26,080 nucleotides of DNA from Deinococcus sp. (GCF_018260405.1 NZ_JAGLBG010000034.1:1-26080), one strand, 5' to 3'. Positions 15,703 to 23,435 are shown, counted from the stretch's first letter. Notes: generated by a model from the sequence alone, not told the origin. Made by a program: numbers and translations.

Positions 15703-16515
15703 ATGCCTACGCTGCTGCTTACCGGCTTCGAGCCGTTTCACACGCATCCTGATAACCCCAGCGCCCAGGCCGCACAGGCCCTCGGCGGGCAACGTGCAGG
15801 CCAGCTGGGTATCGAGGCAGGGCAACCGCAAAGTCCCTCAAATGTAAAGTGAAACTTTTCGTTTGAAAATCACGCTTCGCCATGCCGAGAGTATTTGGCC
15901 GATGGATACAGTAAAAATAGCCAGCCTGCTTACTGGCTACTTATCAAATGTTATGCAGTCTCCGACTTTGCGGTTGCCCTGGGTATCGAGGCGGCCCTGC
16001 TTCCCGTGGAACCCCACGGGGCGGCAAAAGCCTTGCTGAGCGCTCTGGAACACCATCAACCGGATGCCGTACTGTTGACCGGACTGGCGGCGGGGCGTGC
16101 CCAGGTTGCGCTGGAACGGGTGGCCGTCAACGTCATGGATTTTGATATTCCCGACAATGCCGGGCAGGTGTACCGGGACGCTCCGGTTCACCCTCACGCG
16201 CAGGCCCCCGCCGCCTACCTGAGCACCTTACCGCTGCGGCGCATCCTAAGTGCCTGGCACGCGGCGCAGCTTCCGGGCTACGTGAGCAACTCGGCGGGAC
16301 TGTACGTGTGCAACGCCGTTATGTATCAGGCCCTACACCACTTGCACACCACAGGCCGCTCCCACGTTCCCTGCGGCTTTGTGCATCTTCCGGCCAGCGC
16401 CGAGGTCGCCCTGGCCGTACCGCAGGACCGTCCACCCGTGCCCTACCTGCCGCAGCCAGAAATCACGCGGGCGGTTTGGCTGGCAGCCGAAAGTATTGCC
16501 CAGAGTCTCGCTTAG
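15703..16515 (+). pseudogene. pcp: Pyroglutamyl-peptidase I gene interrupted by a MITE-like insertion
   Basis: Pyroglutamyl peptidase removes N-terminal pyroglutamate. The N-terminal codons from 15703 give the family opening MPTLLLTGFEPF and run to LGIEA. An insertion then breaks the frame with TGA at 15850-15852. The gene resumes after the element with LGIEAALLPVEPHGAAKAL. The catalytic residues are in the distal part: Glu in ALERVAVN, Cys in GLYVCNA and His in GFVHLP. Removing 174 bp restores a 212-residue enzyme, the normal length. The insertion is a multiple of three and adds only one stop. The distal part can be read as a separate 206-residue frame from TTG 15895, but it lacks the N-terminal substrate-pocket segment, so activity is doubtful. 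It converges on the 96-aa gene, 18 bp away. Confidence 0.88.
15819..15980. mobile_element. 162-bp MITE-like element with 17-bp TIRs and 12-bp target duplication
   Basis: The ends are AGGGCAACCGCAAAGTC (15819-15835) and its exact complement (15964-15980). They are flanked by direct copies of GGGTATCGAGGC at 15807-15818 and 15981-15992, part of the interrupted pcp codons. Inside are a perfect hairpin TAGCCAG/CTGGCTA (15918-15939) and a smaller TTTTC/GAAAA hairpin near 15857. There is no transposase frame. A 12-bp duplication fits the 10-13 bp range known for IS4-family transposases, so mobilisation by such an element is plausible. The element's terminal CT also matches the two target bases before the left duplication, so the duplication could be counted as up to 14 bp. 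Confidence 0.9.
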
Positions 16516-16533
16516 GATTGCCGGGGATCTCGG

Positions 16534-16824
16534 TTAGGGAAAACGGGCCTTGCCAGGCTGCCAGGAGCCGTCCGGGCCGCCCTGCCAGTGCCACTCGCCA
16601 GACTGGGGCCGACCGTGCAGCGCCCGCTGAACCTCTAACAGTGAAATGCGCCGGGCAAAGCGGGTGCGGGCGTGCCAGGCGGCCAGGGCGTCCTGGGTGC
16701 CCAGCCCACGCATAGTGACCGCCGCCCGGTTCACCGCCAGATCAAAAAGCGGGTCAGGCGCGGCTCCGCTGGCCGCTGTGCCTGCTTCGCTCGGCTCAGT
16801 CAGAAAGGGGCGTTCCTGGGGCAT
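16534..16824 (-). CDS. Conserved-looking hypothetical protein, 96 aa
   Basis: The function is not recognised. The 96-residue product has an acidic/Ala-rich N-terminus and a predicted helical centre (about 25-70, with AAVTMRGLGTQDALAAWHARTRFARRISLLEVQRAL). It ends in a Trp-containing C-terminus (GEWHWQGGPDGSWQPG). It has no signal peptide or membrane segment. Its ATG overlaps the TAA stop of the upstream membrane protein gene by one base (TAATG at 16822-16826), so the two are likely co-translated. That arrangement is the main reason to accept it as real. Confidence 0.65.
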   Translation of the reverse strand: MPQERPFLTEPSEAGTAASGAAPDPLFDLAVNRAAVTMRGLGTQDALAAWHARTRFARRISLLEVQRALHGRPQSGEWHWQGGPDGSWQPGKARFP

Positions 16825-17333
16825 TAGCTGAGCGTGTATCCTTCGTCCTCGCGCCGTAGCTGCCCGCGTTCTACCATCCGGACTGTCACCTCGCGGGCCT
16901 GCTCGCTGCTTAGGGGGCTGCGTTCCATCAGGTCACGCAACGTAAAGTGTCCGCCGTGGCGGTGGGCAAAGCGCATGACCATCCGTTCTTGCACGTCGGG
17001 GCGCTCCTGCCCAGACTCGGCTCTGGCGACCCGCTGCCCAAACAACCACCACACCAGTGCCGCGATCAGTAACCCGACAAGCAATTCCAGCGGAATCAGG
17101 CGGCTTGCCAGTGCTGGGTCGGCAAAACTTTGTGCGACGGCCAGGGCTCTAGCTTTGGCCGTGGTGACCTGCTCGGGCGTGGCTCCGGCAGCCGCCAACC
17201 GTTTGGCGACACCCCGCTCGTGCAGAAAATGGAACACGCCCCCCAGATCACCGCGCACAGACACCACCGAGAAGGCGATGAGGGCAGCGGCCACCCCGGC
17301 GATGGTCGACAGAAGAAGGCGGGCAGGATTCAC
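16824..17333 (-). CDS. Membrane protein with C-terminal helix-turn-helix-like domain, unknown function
   Basis: The 169-residue product, read from GTG 17333, has a first membrane segment (about 5-25: ARLLLSTIAGVAAALIAFSVV) and a second near 82-100 (PLELLVGLLIAALVWWLFG). A C-terminal region of about 60 residues (QERMVMRFAHRHGGHFTLRDLMERSPLSSEQAREVTVRMVERGQLRR) looks like a winged-helix fold. The frame is open further upstream into the rplT region, but that part is not protein-like. I chose GTG because TAACAT lies 7 nt before it. It could be a membrane-tethered regulator; no partner is evident beyond the 96-aa gene. Confidence 0.65.
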   Translation of the reverse strand: MNPARLLLSTIAGVAAALIAFSVVSVRGDLGGVFHFLHERGVAKRLAAAGATPEQVTTAKARALAVAQSFADPALASRLIPLELLVGLLIAALVWWLFGQRVARAESGQERPDVQERMVMRFAHRHGGHFTLRDLMERSPLSSEQAREVTVRMVERGQLRREDEGYTLS

Positions 17334-17340
17334 GACGCCT

Positions 17341-17370
17341 ATGTTATACGGCCCAGGGGTTATACGGCCC
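17341..17370 (-). promoter_or_regulatory. Promoter with duplicated 12-bp element upstream of the membrane protein
   Basis: The 12-mer GGGCCGTATAAC occurs twice on the minus strand (17343-17354 and 17359-17370), spaced 16 bp start to start. The proximal copy runs into TAACAT (17341-17346), a -10 box 7 nt before GTG 17333. The duplication could give two alternative -10 boxes or two binding sites. Confidence 0.45.
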
Positions 17371-17399
17371 CGGGTTGAACCGGGCACCACAGACCTGAT

Positions 17400-17425
17400 A
17401 AAAAACCGCCCCCAGGTGGAGGCGG
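17400..17425 (-). terminator. Rho-independent terminator of rpmI-rplT
   Basis: On the minus strand CCGCCTCC pairs with GGGGGCGG (one GU) around an ACCT loop, followed by six T residues at 17405-17400. It lies 18 bp after the rplT stop. Confidence 0.92.
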
Positions 17426-17443
17426 CTAGGACAAAAAGAACGC

Positions 17444-17803
17444 TTATTGCTGGTGGGCACCTTGCGCGGCGGTCACGAGGCTCTTGAAGGCTTCGGGTTC
17501 GCGGGCAGCGATGTCGGCCAAGACCTTGCGGTTGAGGTCGATGTTGGCCTTTTTCAGACCGCTGATGAAGGTGCTGTAGTTCATGCCGTGCAGGCGGGCA
17601 CCGGCATTGATACGCTGAATCCACAGACGGCGGAAGTCGCGCTTTTTGTTGCGGCGATCGCGGTACTCGTAGGTCGCGGCGTTCAACAGGGTCTGGAAGG
17701 CGTTGCGGTACTGCTTGCTGCGGCTGCCACGGAAGCCCTTGGCCCGCTTCAGAACCTTGTTGTGGCGGCGGCGGCGAACGATGCCGGTCCTAACGCGGGG
17801 CAT
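17444..17803 (-). CDS. rplT: 50S ribosomal protein L20
   Basis: The 119-residue, strongly basic protein matches L20, an early 23S rRNA-binding protein needed for 50S assembly. The start MPRVRTGIVRRRRHNKVLKRAKGFRG and the later RRLWIQRINAGAR segment are family hallmarks, and the length is normal. The ATG overlaps the rpmI stop by one base (TAATG), giving translational coupling. In many bacteria L20 represses its own operon through the leader mRNA. A 116-nt leader with hairpins precedes rpmI here, but its function is not shown. infC, often first in this operon, is absent. Confidence 0.97.
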   Translation of the reverse strand: MPRVRTGIVRRRRHNKVLKRAKGFRGSRSKQYRNAFQTLLNAATYEYRDRRNKKRDFRRLWIQRINAGARLHGMNYSTFISGLKKANIDLNRKVLADIAAREPEAFKSLVTAAQGAHQQ

Positions 17804-18000
17804 TATTTACCACCCATCATTTGCTTCATACGGGCCCACTCACTCTTGGCAAGCACAAAGCCCTTGCCTTTGCCGCGAATTTCGTTGCCGCTTTTGCCGG
17901 TGTTCTGGTGGCGCTTACCGCTTTTGAACGCCATGACCTTACCGGTGCCGGTGATCTTGATGCGGCGGGTGGCCGCTTTCAGGGTTTTCATCTTGGGCAT
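17803..18000 (-). CDS. rpmI: 50S ribosomal protein L35
   Basis: The 65-residue basic protein begins MPKMKTLKAATRRIKITGTGK, typical of L35, and has the normal length. AAGGAGGG sits just before the ATG. It is the first gene of a two-gene operon with rplT and is served by a good sigma-70-type promoter 116 bp upstream. The usual partner infC is not upstream; prfC lies there instead. Confidence 0.97.
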   Translation of the reverse strand: MPKMKTLKAATRRIKITGTGKVMAFKSGKRHQNTGKSGNEIRGKGKGFVLAKSEWARMKQMMGGK

Positions 18001-18009
18001 GGTGCCCTC

Positions 18010-18110
18010 CTTGCGAGTCCAGTCGCACTCTGAGTCCAGAGGCTGCTGTCTGGGGTTCGGGCCGCTTCCACGCTGGAAAGCTGTTGGTTGCCCTGCCCCA
18101 CTTGACCAAG
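18010..18110 (-). promoter_or_regulatory. Structured leader of rpmI-rplT, possible L20 autoregulatory site
   Basis: The transcript leader contains a hairpin GCTTTCCA-GCG-TGGAAGC (about 18063-18080) and a duplicated CTGGACTC just upstream of the ribosome binding site. L20 leader control is known in other bacteria; assigning it here is inference, since the leader families differ in sequence. Confidence 0.35.
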
Positions 18111-18115
18111 AAAGT

Positions 18116-18145
18116 AGTTTACGTGACCAGGCCAGGCGCGGTCAA
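18116..18145 (-). promoter_or_regulatory. Promoter of rpmI-rplT
   Basis: On the minus strand TTGACC (18145-18140) and TAAACT (18121-18116) are separated by 18 nt, a good match to the housekeeping consensus. The predicted leader to the rpmI ATG is a little over 100 nt. Confidence 0.65.
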
Positions 18146-18168
18146 GGGGCACAAAGGTCCTAGGTGAC

Positions 18169-19779
18169 CTATACCCGCGTCAGGTCTTTAGGCAGTGGCA
18201 GGAACTCGATTTCGGGGTGCTGCTCGGCGGTATATTCGAGGTCGTATTTGCTGCGGAACAGCATCACCGGGCGGCCCTGGTCGTCCTCGACGTGGCGGGC
18301 AAAGCGGGCCACACCTTCGGGGTCCCCGGCCAGCCAGCGCACCAGCTGATAACTGGTCACGTTCATCTCGACTTCCACGCCGTATTCCTCGCTTAATCGG
18401 GCCTGGAACACCTCGAATTGCAGCGGCCCCACCGCGCCCAGGTAGGGGTCACGCGCCCCGTCGGTGGGGTAGAACACCTGCACCACGCCTTCCTCGGCCA
18501 GCTGGGTCAAGCCCTTCATGAACGCCTTGCGCTTGCCCACGTCCTTCAGGGCCAGGGTAGCGAAGGTTTCGGGCGTGAAACGCGGGAAGCTGGGCAGCGT
18601 GACCTTGCCGTCTACACTGATCACGTCCCCGATCTGGAACACGCCGGGGTTTACGAGGCCCACGATGTCGCCGGGGTAGGCGTCCTCGACCTTTTCGCGG
18701 TCCTGGGCAAACAGCGTATGCGCCTGCGAGAGACGCAGCTTGCGCCCGGTGCGGGTGTGGGTCACGTCCATACCGCGCTCGAAGTGGCCCGAGATCACGC
18801 GCATGTAGGCGGTGCGGTCACGGTGCTGCTTACTCATGTTGGCCTGCAACTTGAAGATGAACCCGGCGAATCCGGCGGTGGGTTCGCGCTCGCCCAGACT
18901 GGTTTCGACTGGCCCTGGCGGGGGGGCTAGCTCTACAAAGTTGCTCAGAAAGTGCTCGATGCCGAAGTTGTTCATGGCGCTGCCAAAGAACATGGGCGTC
19001 AGTTCGCCGCGCAGGAACTCGGCGGGGTCAAATTCGGGCATGGCCCCCTTGATCAGTTCAACATCCTCGCGCAGTTTGGCGGCCAGGTCTTTGCCGACCA
19101 GCGCGTCAAGCTGCGGGTCGTCCAGGCCAGCGGTCTGCACCGGGGCGCGGTGCTTGCCGCCCGAGGTGCGCTCGAAGGCGAGCACCTGCCCGGTTTGCAG
19201 GTCATACACGCCCTTGAAGTCGGGGCCGTCGCCGATAGGCCAGGTCAGCGGCACCACCGTGATTTTCAGCGTTTCTTCGACCTGGGCCAGAAGTTCGAAC
19301 GGGTCGAGGGCCGGGCGGTCCATCTTGTTCACGAAGGTCAGGATCGGCACCTGCCGGTTGCGGCACACCGCGAACAGTTTCTCAGTCTGGGTCTGCACGC
19401 CACGCGCCGCGTCAAGCACCATCAGGGCGCTGTCGGCGGCGGTCAGGGTGCGGTAGGTGTCCTCGGAAAAGTCCTGGTGGCCGGGGGTATCCAGCAGGTT
19501 GACGTGTCGCCCGGCGTACTCGAAGGTCAGCGCACTGGACGAAATAGAAATCCCGCGCTGCTGCTCAATGCTCATCCAGTCGGATTTGGTGTGGGCGCGG
19601 CCCTCTTTGGCAGTCACCGACCCGGCTTCTTGAATAGCGCCGCCGTACAGCAGCAGCTTTTCAGTGATGGTCGTTTTCCCGGCGTCGGGGTGGCTGATGA
19701 TGGCGAAGGTGCGGCGGCGGGCAATTTCGTGCTCCAGGGCCGCCGAGGGGCCAGCAGTATTGGATTGGGGGGCAGTCAT
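18169..19779 (-). CDS. prfC: Peptide chain release factor 3
   Basis: RF3 is a translational GTPase that recycles RF1/RF2 after termination. The 536-residue product has the P-loop SHPDAGKTT (29-37), switch-II DTPGHQDFSEDTYRTL and guanine-specificity NKMDR, in the normal order. It also has the RF3-type C-terminal domain with QFEVFQARLSEEYGVEVE. Length is close to the family norm of about 530. CGGAG lies 5 nt before the ATG. It is followed by the rpmI promoter and appears monocistronic. Confidence 0.96.
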   Translation of the reverse strand: MTAPQSNTAGPSAALEHEIARRRTFAIISHPDAGKTTITEKLLLYGGAIQEAGSVTAKEGRAHTKSDWMSIEQQRGISISSSALTFEYAGRHVNLLDTPGHQDFSEDTYRTLTAADSALMVLDAARGVQTQTEKLFAVCRNRQVPILTFVNKMDRPALDPFELLAQVEETLKITVVPLTWPIGDGPDFKGVYDLQTGQVLAFERTSGGKHRAPVQTAGLDDPQLDALVGKDLAAKLREDVELIKGAMPEFDPAEFLRGELTPMFFGSAMNNFGIEHFLSNFVELAPPPGPVETSLGEREPTAGFAGFIFKLQANMSKQHRDRTAYMRVISGHFERGMDVTHTRTGRKLRLSQAHTLFAQDREKVEDAYPGDIVGLVNPGVFQIGDVISVDGKVTLPSFPRFTPETFATLALKDVGKRKAFMKGLTQLAEEGVVQVFYPTDGARDPYLGAVGPLQFEVFQARLSEEYGVEVEMNVTSYQLVRWLAGDPEGVARFARHVEDDQGRPVMLFRSKYDLEYTAEQHPEIEFLPLPKDLTRV

Positions 19780-20030
19780 GGAAACTCCGGCAGGCTGAGT
19801 GAGCCTGAAATTGAGGTTGAAATGTCGCGCGTCCTCGACTCGCGTCAGTGGGGCTGGAGGAGAACGGTCATAAAGAAGATACTACCCGCTTTTGCGCCCG
19901 CTGACCGTGCCCTGAACAGAGTTGCGCCCCGGCCCGCTATAGACTGACGTAACCCTGATAGACCCCTGCTCTGCTGCGCTTAGAACAGTTTAGAACAGTC
20001 GCGTCTTTGCCCTAAACTCTGGAGGACACT

Positions 20031-20924
20031 ATGCAAAAAGCCCTGATTCAAATGCTGACCGGAGTCCTGCTGTTTGGCAGTGCCCAAGCCGCTCCCCCTG
20101 TTTTTCTGAATGTCGCCACCAGTCCCAAAGGCTCGACGGCCTCGGACATGTTCCGTGACATTGGCAAGGTGTGTACCAACGCGTCCTTCCTGCGCCAGCG
20201 CCAGGGTACCGGCAGCGTCGAGAATCTGGAACTGCTGCTAAGCAATCAGGTCGCGCTGGCCTTCGTGCAGCTCGACGTGCTTAAGGCCCGCGACCAGGTT
20301 GAGCACGACCCGCGCGTGGCCGAGATCAAGCAGTTGCTGCCCCTCAACTTCGACGAGATTCACCTGATTGCCAGGCAACCCGTCGCCAAGAAGAACATCT
20401 TTGGCAAGGTCACCGTTACCGGGATTACCCGGTGGAGCGACCTGAAGGCCAAGAAACTGGGCAGCTGGGGCGGCAGCGTCGTAACCGCCAACATCCTGAA
20501 AGCCAAATCGGGCGTGCCCGTCGGCATTCTGGAATACAAGACGCGTGAGGACACCATGAACGCACTGGTTGCCGGACAGGTCGACGCCGTGCTGACCGTG
20601 GTGGGTCAGCCTGCCGACTGGGTCAAGGCGCTCGACGCCACCAAGTTCGACCTCGTGCCGCTCGACATTGCGCCCGCTGCGCTGAGCGGGTTTTACAAAG
20701 CGGCCACCCTGCACTATCCGCAGCTGGGTAACGGCGTGCCGACTTACGCCGTGCAGCGCATTCTGGTGACCCGTGACTTCAAGACGCCCGAAAAACGCAG
20801 TGCGCTGCTGAACTACCAGAAGTGCGCGATCAGCAAACTGAGCACCTTGCAGGAAACGGAAGGCTTTCACCCCAAATGGAACGAGGTGACTTTCAAGGAA
20901 GGCGACTGGCCCTGGTTCAAGTAG
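20031..20924 (+). CDS. Periplasmic TAXI-type solute-binding protein
   Basis: The 297-residue product has a signal peptide (about 1-20, ending AQA). Its pattern is typical of TAXI/TRAP-associated binding proteins: an early stretch with KGSTASDMFRDIGKVC, a region with QGTGSVENLELLLSNQVALAFVQLDVL, and a later TREDTMNALVAGQVDAVLTVVGQP. Such proteins capture small carboxylates or amino acids for a membrane permease. No TRAP permease gene is next to it, so the transporter partner must lie elsewhere if it exists. GGAGGA precedes the ATG. Its 3' end overlaps the convergent deacetylase gene by 8 bp (20917-20924). Confidence 0.75.
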   Translation: MQKALIQMLTGVLLFGSAQAAPPVFLNVATSPKGSTASDMFRDIGKVCTNASFLRQRQGTGSVENLELLLSNQVALAFVQLDVLKARDQVEHDPRVAEIKQLLPLNFDEIHLIARQPVAKKNIFGKVTVTGITRWSDLKAKKLGSWGGSVVTANILKAKSGVPVGILEYKTREDTMNALVAGQVDAVLTVVGQPADWVKALDATKFDLVPLDIAPAALSGFYKAATLHYPQLGNGVPTYAVQRILVTRDFKTPEKRSALLNYQKCAISKLSTLQETEGFHPKWNEVTFKEGDWPWFK

Positions 20925-21855
20925 AAGTTCTCAGTTTTGGAGAAAAGGCACCCAATGCCGCCTCCAGCGTGCCCAGCCGCGCCTGCACCAGCTTTTGCGG
21001 TTCGCGGTTATATCCCCCGGCCATAACGCAAACCAGCGGAATTCTGGCCCGCGCCGCCCAGCGGAATACCCGTTCGTCACGGCGGCGCACTCCGGCCAGG
21101 GTCAGCGCCAGCCGTCCCAGTTGGTCACCCGCCAGCACGTCGGCTCCAGCCAGATAGAACACGAAATCGGGCGTGAAAGCTCCGACCACCGGCGCAATCT
21201 GGCGGTCCAGGGCGGCCAGATAAGCCGCGTCGTCTGCGCCGTCGGGCAGGTTTACGTCCAGCCCGCTGACTTCCTTGTCGAACGGGTAATTGTTTGCGCC
21301 GTGGACGCTGACGGTCAGCGCGCGCGGCTCACCTGCCAGCATGGAGGCGGTGCCGTTGCCCTGATGCACGTCGAAATCCAGCACCAGGATGCGCCGGGCG
21401 TGGCCCTCATCGAGCAGCCACTGCGCTGAGATGACCACATCGTTGAGGAAAGAAAAGCCCTCGGCGTGGTCGCGGTAGGCGTGGTGGGTGCCGCCGCCGA
21501 AATTGATGCCCAGCCCCAGGCGCAGCGCGTCCTGAGTAGCCGCAAAGGTCGCTCCGCTGCTGCCCAGACCGCGCTCAACGACGCTGTCGGTCCACGCGAA
21601 ACCCATCGCCCTCTCCTCGGCCCGCGTCACCTCGCCTGCTCGCCAGCGGCGCAGATACTGCGCGTCGTGAACCCGTTCGGCCAGCGCCCAGGGCAAATCG
21701 GGGGCGTCCAGCAGGGGCAGCTTGCGGGCGGCCTGGGTCAGCAGGTCTTCCATAACGGCGCGGGGCATGAACTGACGCCGGGGAGCCGGGGCACTGGCGT
21801 AAGCGGCGCGGCGGTAGGCGGTCCAGGCGCGGTAGGGGTACAAAAACTCGGCCAC
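20917..21855 (-). CDS. Class IV (HDAC11-like) histone-deacetylase-family protein
   Basis: The arginase/deacetylase-fold protein of 312 residues has GGGTHHAYRD (120-129) with the active-site His pair H124-H125. The zinc region is DFDVHQGNG (160-168, ligands D162 and H164), and the third-ligand motif is AGADVLAGDQLGRL. The DxDxHQGNG form and the following GxxRRDERVFRW and GGYNR segments are closest to HDAC11/class IV, not AcuC. Members deacylate lysines or small acylated compounds; the substrate is unknown. The start is GTG at 21855 with TACGCT 6 nt upstream, fitting a leaderless transcript. It is divergent from the FMN enzyme gene. Confidence 0.85.
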   Translation of the reverse strand: MAEFLYPYRAWTAYRRAAYASAPAPRRQFMPRAVMEDLLTQAARKLPLLDAPDLPWALAERVHDAQYLRRWRAGEVTRAEERAMGFAWTDSVVERGLGSSGATFAATQDALRLGLGINFGGGTHHAYRDHAEGFSFLNDVVISAQWLLDEGHARRILVLDFDVHQGNGTASMLAGEPRALTVSVHGANNYPFDKEVSGLDVNLPDGADDAAYLAALDRQIAPVVGAFTPDFVFYLAGADVLAGDQLGRLALTLAGVRRRDERVFRWAARARIPLVCVMAGGYNREPQKLVQARLGTLEAALGAFSPKLRTST

Positions 21856-21861
21856 CTGCTT

Positions 21862-21867
21862 AGCGTA
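21862..21867 (-). promoter_or_regulatory. Candidate leaderless -10 box for the deacetylase
   Basis: On the minus strand TACGCT precedes the GTG at 21855 by 6 nt, with no ribosome binding site. Confidence 0.4.
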
Positions 21868-21933
21868 CGCCTCGGGCCGCTGCCCCGCCGCGCAGGGCTT
21901 TGATCACAGGGTTCCCGGCGGCATCATGGTGCT

Positions 21934-22941
21934 ATGAATATGCAGCTTCTCCAACTGAACAGGCCCATCGTCTTGGCACCGATGGCGGGCGGGATCACCA
22001 CGCCGGAACTGGTCGCCGCCGTGTCGGAGGCGGGCGGGCTGGGCAGCGTCGGCGCGGCTTACCTGACGCCGCAGCAGATCAGGGCGGCGGGCGCGGCCAC
22101 CCGAACACTGACCGCGAGGCCGTTTGCCGTGAACCTGTTTGCGCCGCAGGAACTGCCGGAAGTGACCGCCGCGCAACAGGCCGCCGCTATCGCCGAACTG
22201 GCCCCGCTGTACGCCCAACTGGGCCTCACGCCGCCTACGTTGCCGCCGCAGGTGCAGCCGGACTTCGCCGCGCAGTTTGAGGCTGTGCTGGACGTACACC
22301 CGGCGGTCTTTTCCTTCGCCTTCGGGCGGATCGAAAGGGCGCAGCTGGACGAACTCAAGCGGCGAGGCATCCTGAGCATCGGCACGGCGACCAGTACAGA
22401 GGAAGCGGTCATTCTGGCGGCAGACGGGGTAGAGGCCGTGGTCGTGCAGGGCGGCGCGGCGGGCGGGCACCGGGGCGGCTGGGTGCAGGACGACTTCGCG
22501 GACACGCTGGAACTTGTTCAGAAAACGGTACAGGCCATTCAAATCCCGGTGATCGCTGCTGGTGGCCTGATGACCCGTAAAGACGTGCTGGCCGCGCTGA
22601 AGGCCGGAGCCAGTCTGGTGCAGTGCGGCAGCGCCTTTTTGCGCGCCAGCGAGGCCGGAACCTCCGCGCCTTACCGCAAGGCTCTGGCACAGGCTAAACT
22701 GGACGACACGGTGCTCACTCGCAATTTCAGTGGGCGCACCGCACGCGGGCTTAAAAACACTGTCTCCGAGCAGCTTTCACAGCCCCTGCCTTATCCGTAT
22801 CAGAATGCGCTGACTGGGCCGCTGCGTGCTGAGGCTGCTCGGCAGGGCCGCGCCGAATTGATCAGCCTTTGGGCGGGCCAGGGCGTCTGGCAGGGGCGTG
22901 AGGGAAGTGCAGCCGAGATTCTGGAGGCGCTGTGTCCGTAA
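21934..22941 (+). CDS. Nitronate monooxygenase-family FMN enzyme
   Basis: The 335-residue TIM-barrel flavoprotein starts RPIVLAPMAGGITTPELVAAVSEAGGLG (10-37). It carries QGGAAGGHRG (172-181, catalytic His H179) and GGLMTRKDVLAALKAGASLVQCGSAFL (phosphate contact), all typical of the nitronate monooxygenase/2-nitropropane dioxygenase group. It oxidises nitronates such as propionate 3-nitronate or acts as an NAD(P)H-dependent flavin oxidoreductase. The start may be leaderless: CATCAT lies 6 nt before the ATG, a weaker -10. Its stop lies 10 bp inside the GNAT gene, so the two form an operon. Confidence 0.88.
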   Translation: MNMQLLQLNRPIVLAPMAGGITTPELVAAVSEAGGLGSVGAAYLTPQQIRAAGAATRTLTARPFAVNLFAPQELPEVTAAQQAAAIAELAPLYAQLGLTPPTLPPQVQPDFAAQFEAVLDVHPAVFSFAFGRIERAQLDELKRRGILSIGTATSTEEAVILAADGVEAVVVQGGAAGGHRGGWVQDDFADTLELVQKTVQAIQIPVIAAGGLMTRKDVLAALKAGASLVQCGSAFLRASEAGTSAPYRKALAQAKLDDTVLTRNFSGRTARGLKNTVSEQLSQPLPYPYQNALTGPLRAEAARQGRAELISLWAGQGVWQGREGSAAEILEALCP

Positions 22942-23435
22942 GTCTACGTTCCCTGTGCCCCGGCGACGAGAACTACGCCGCGCAGTGGGGCCAAGACCGG
23001 GAATTCTGTCTCAGCAATGGCTGGGAACCCGGTTTACCTGCCGGGCGCATCCAGGCCCACTGGCGCGGCCTCATCACTGCGCCGCCCAGTCAGTTCCTCC
23101 GGCTGGGTATCGTGCATAACGGGGTGCTGGTCGGCTATACCGATCTGGCAGACCTGGTCGCCGTTTCGGGCGAACTGGGCGTCGCCATAGGGGAGAGCCG
23201 CCTGTGGGGCCAGGGCCTAGGCACGGCAGCAGGCCAGCTGATGCTGCGTCACGCTTTTGGAGTGCTGCGGCTAGAGCGCGTCTGGGCCGAGGTTCACGAA
23301 CCTAATCGGCGTTCGCATGCGCTGATGCAGCGGCTGGGCTTTGTAGAAATTGGCCGCGAAGGAACAGACTTGTACCGGGGGCAGACGGTGGGGCTGGTGC
23401 AGTACAAACTGAATCGGCCCACCGGCGATCAGTGA
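22932..23435 (+). CDS. GNAT-family N-acetyltransferase
   Basis: The 167-residue protein has the GNAT fold of the RimJ/RimL type: an N-terminal region, GVLVGYTDLADLV, the acetyl-CoA motif GESRLWGQGLGTAAGQLML, and NRRSHALMQRLGFVEIGREG. It acetylates an amine of a protein or small molecule; the substrate is not readable. The start is GTG at 22932 with GGAGG a few bases upstream, overlapping the end of the FMN enzyme gene by 10 bp. It is followed by a bidirectional terminator. Confidence 0.85.
   Translation: MSVSLRSLCPGDENYAAQWGQDREFCLSNGWEPGLPAGRIQAHWRGLITAPPSQFLRLGIVHNGVLVGYTDLADLVAVSGELGVAIGESRLWGQGLGTAAGQLMLRHAFGVLRLERVWAEVHEPNRRSHALMQRLGFVEIGREGTDLYRGQTVGLVQYKLNRPTGDQ

Noticed and set aside
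15895..16515. Separate 206-residue pcp-like gene starting at TTG 15895
   Set aside because: Its first codons lie inside the MITE and the N-terminal pocket segment is left behind at 15703, so it is described as part of a disrupted gene.
17334..17624. Upstream extension of the membrane protein frame into rplT
   Set aside because: It runs antisense-free on the same strand but reads the rplT gene out of frame and crosses the terminator; composition is not protein-like.
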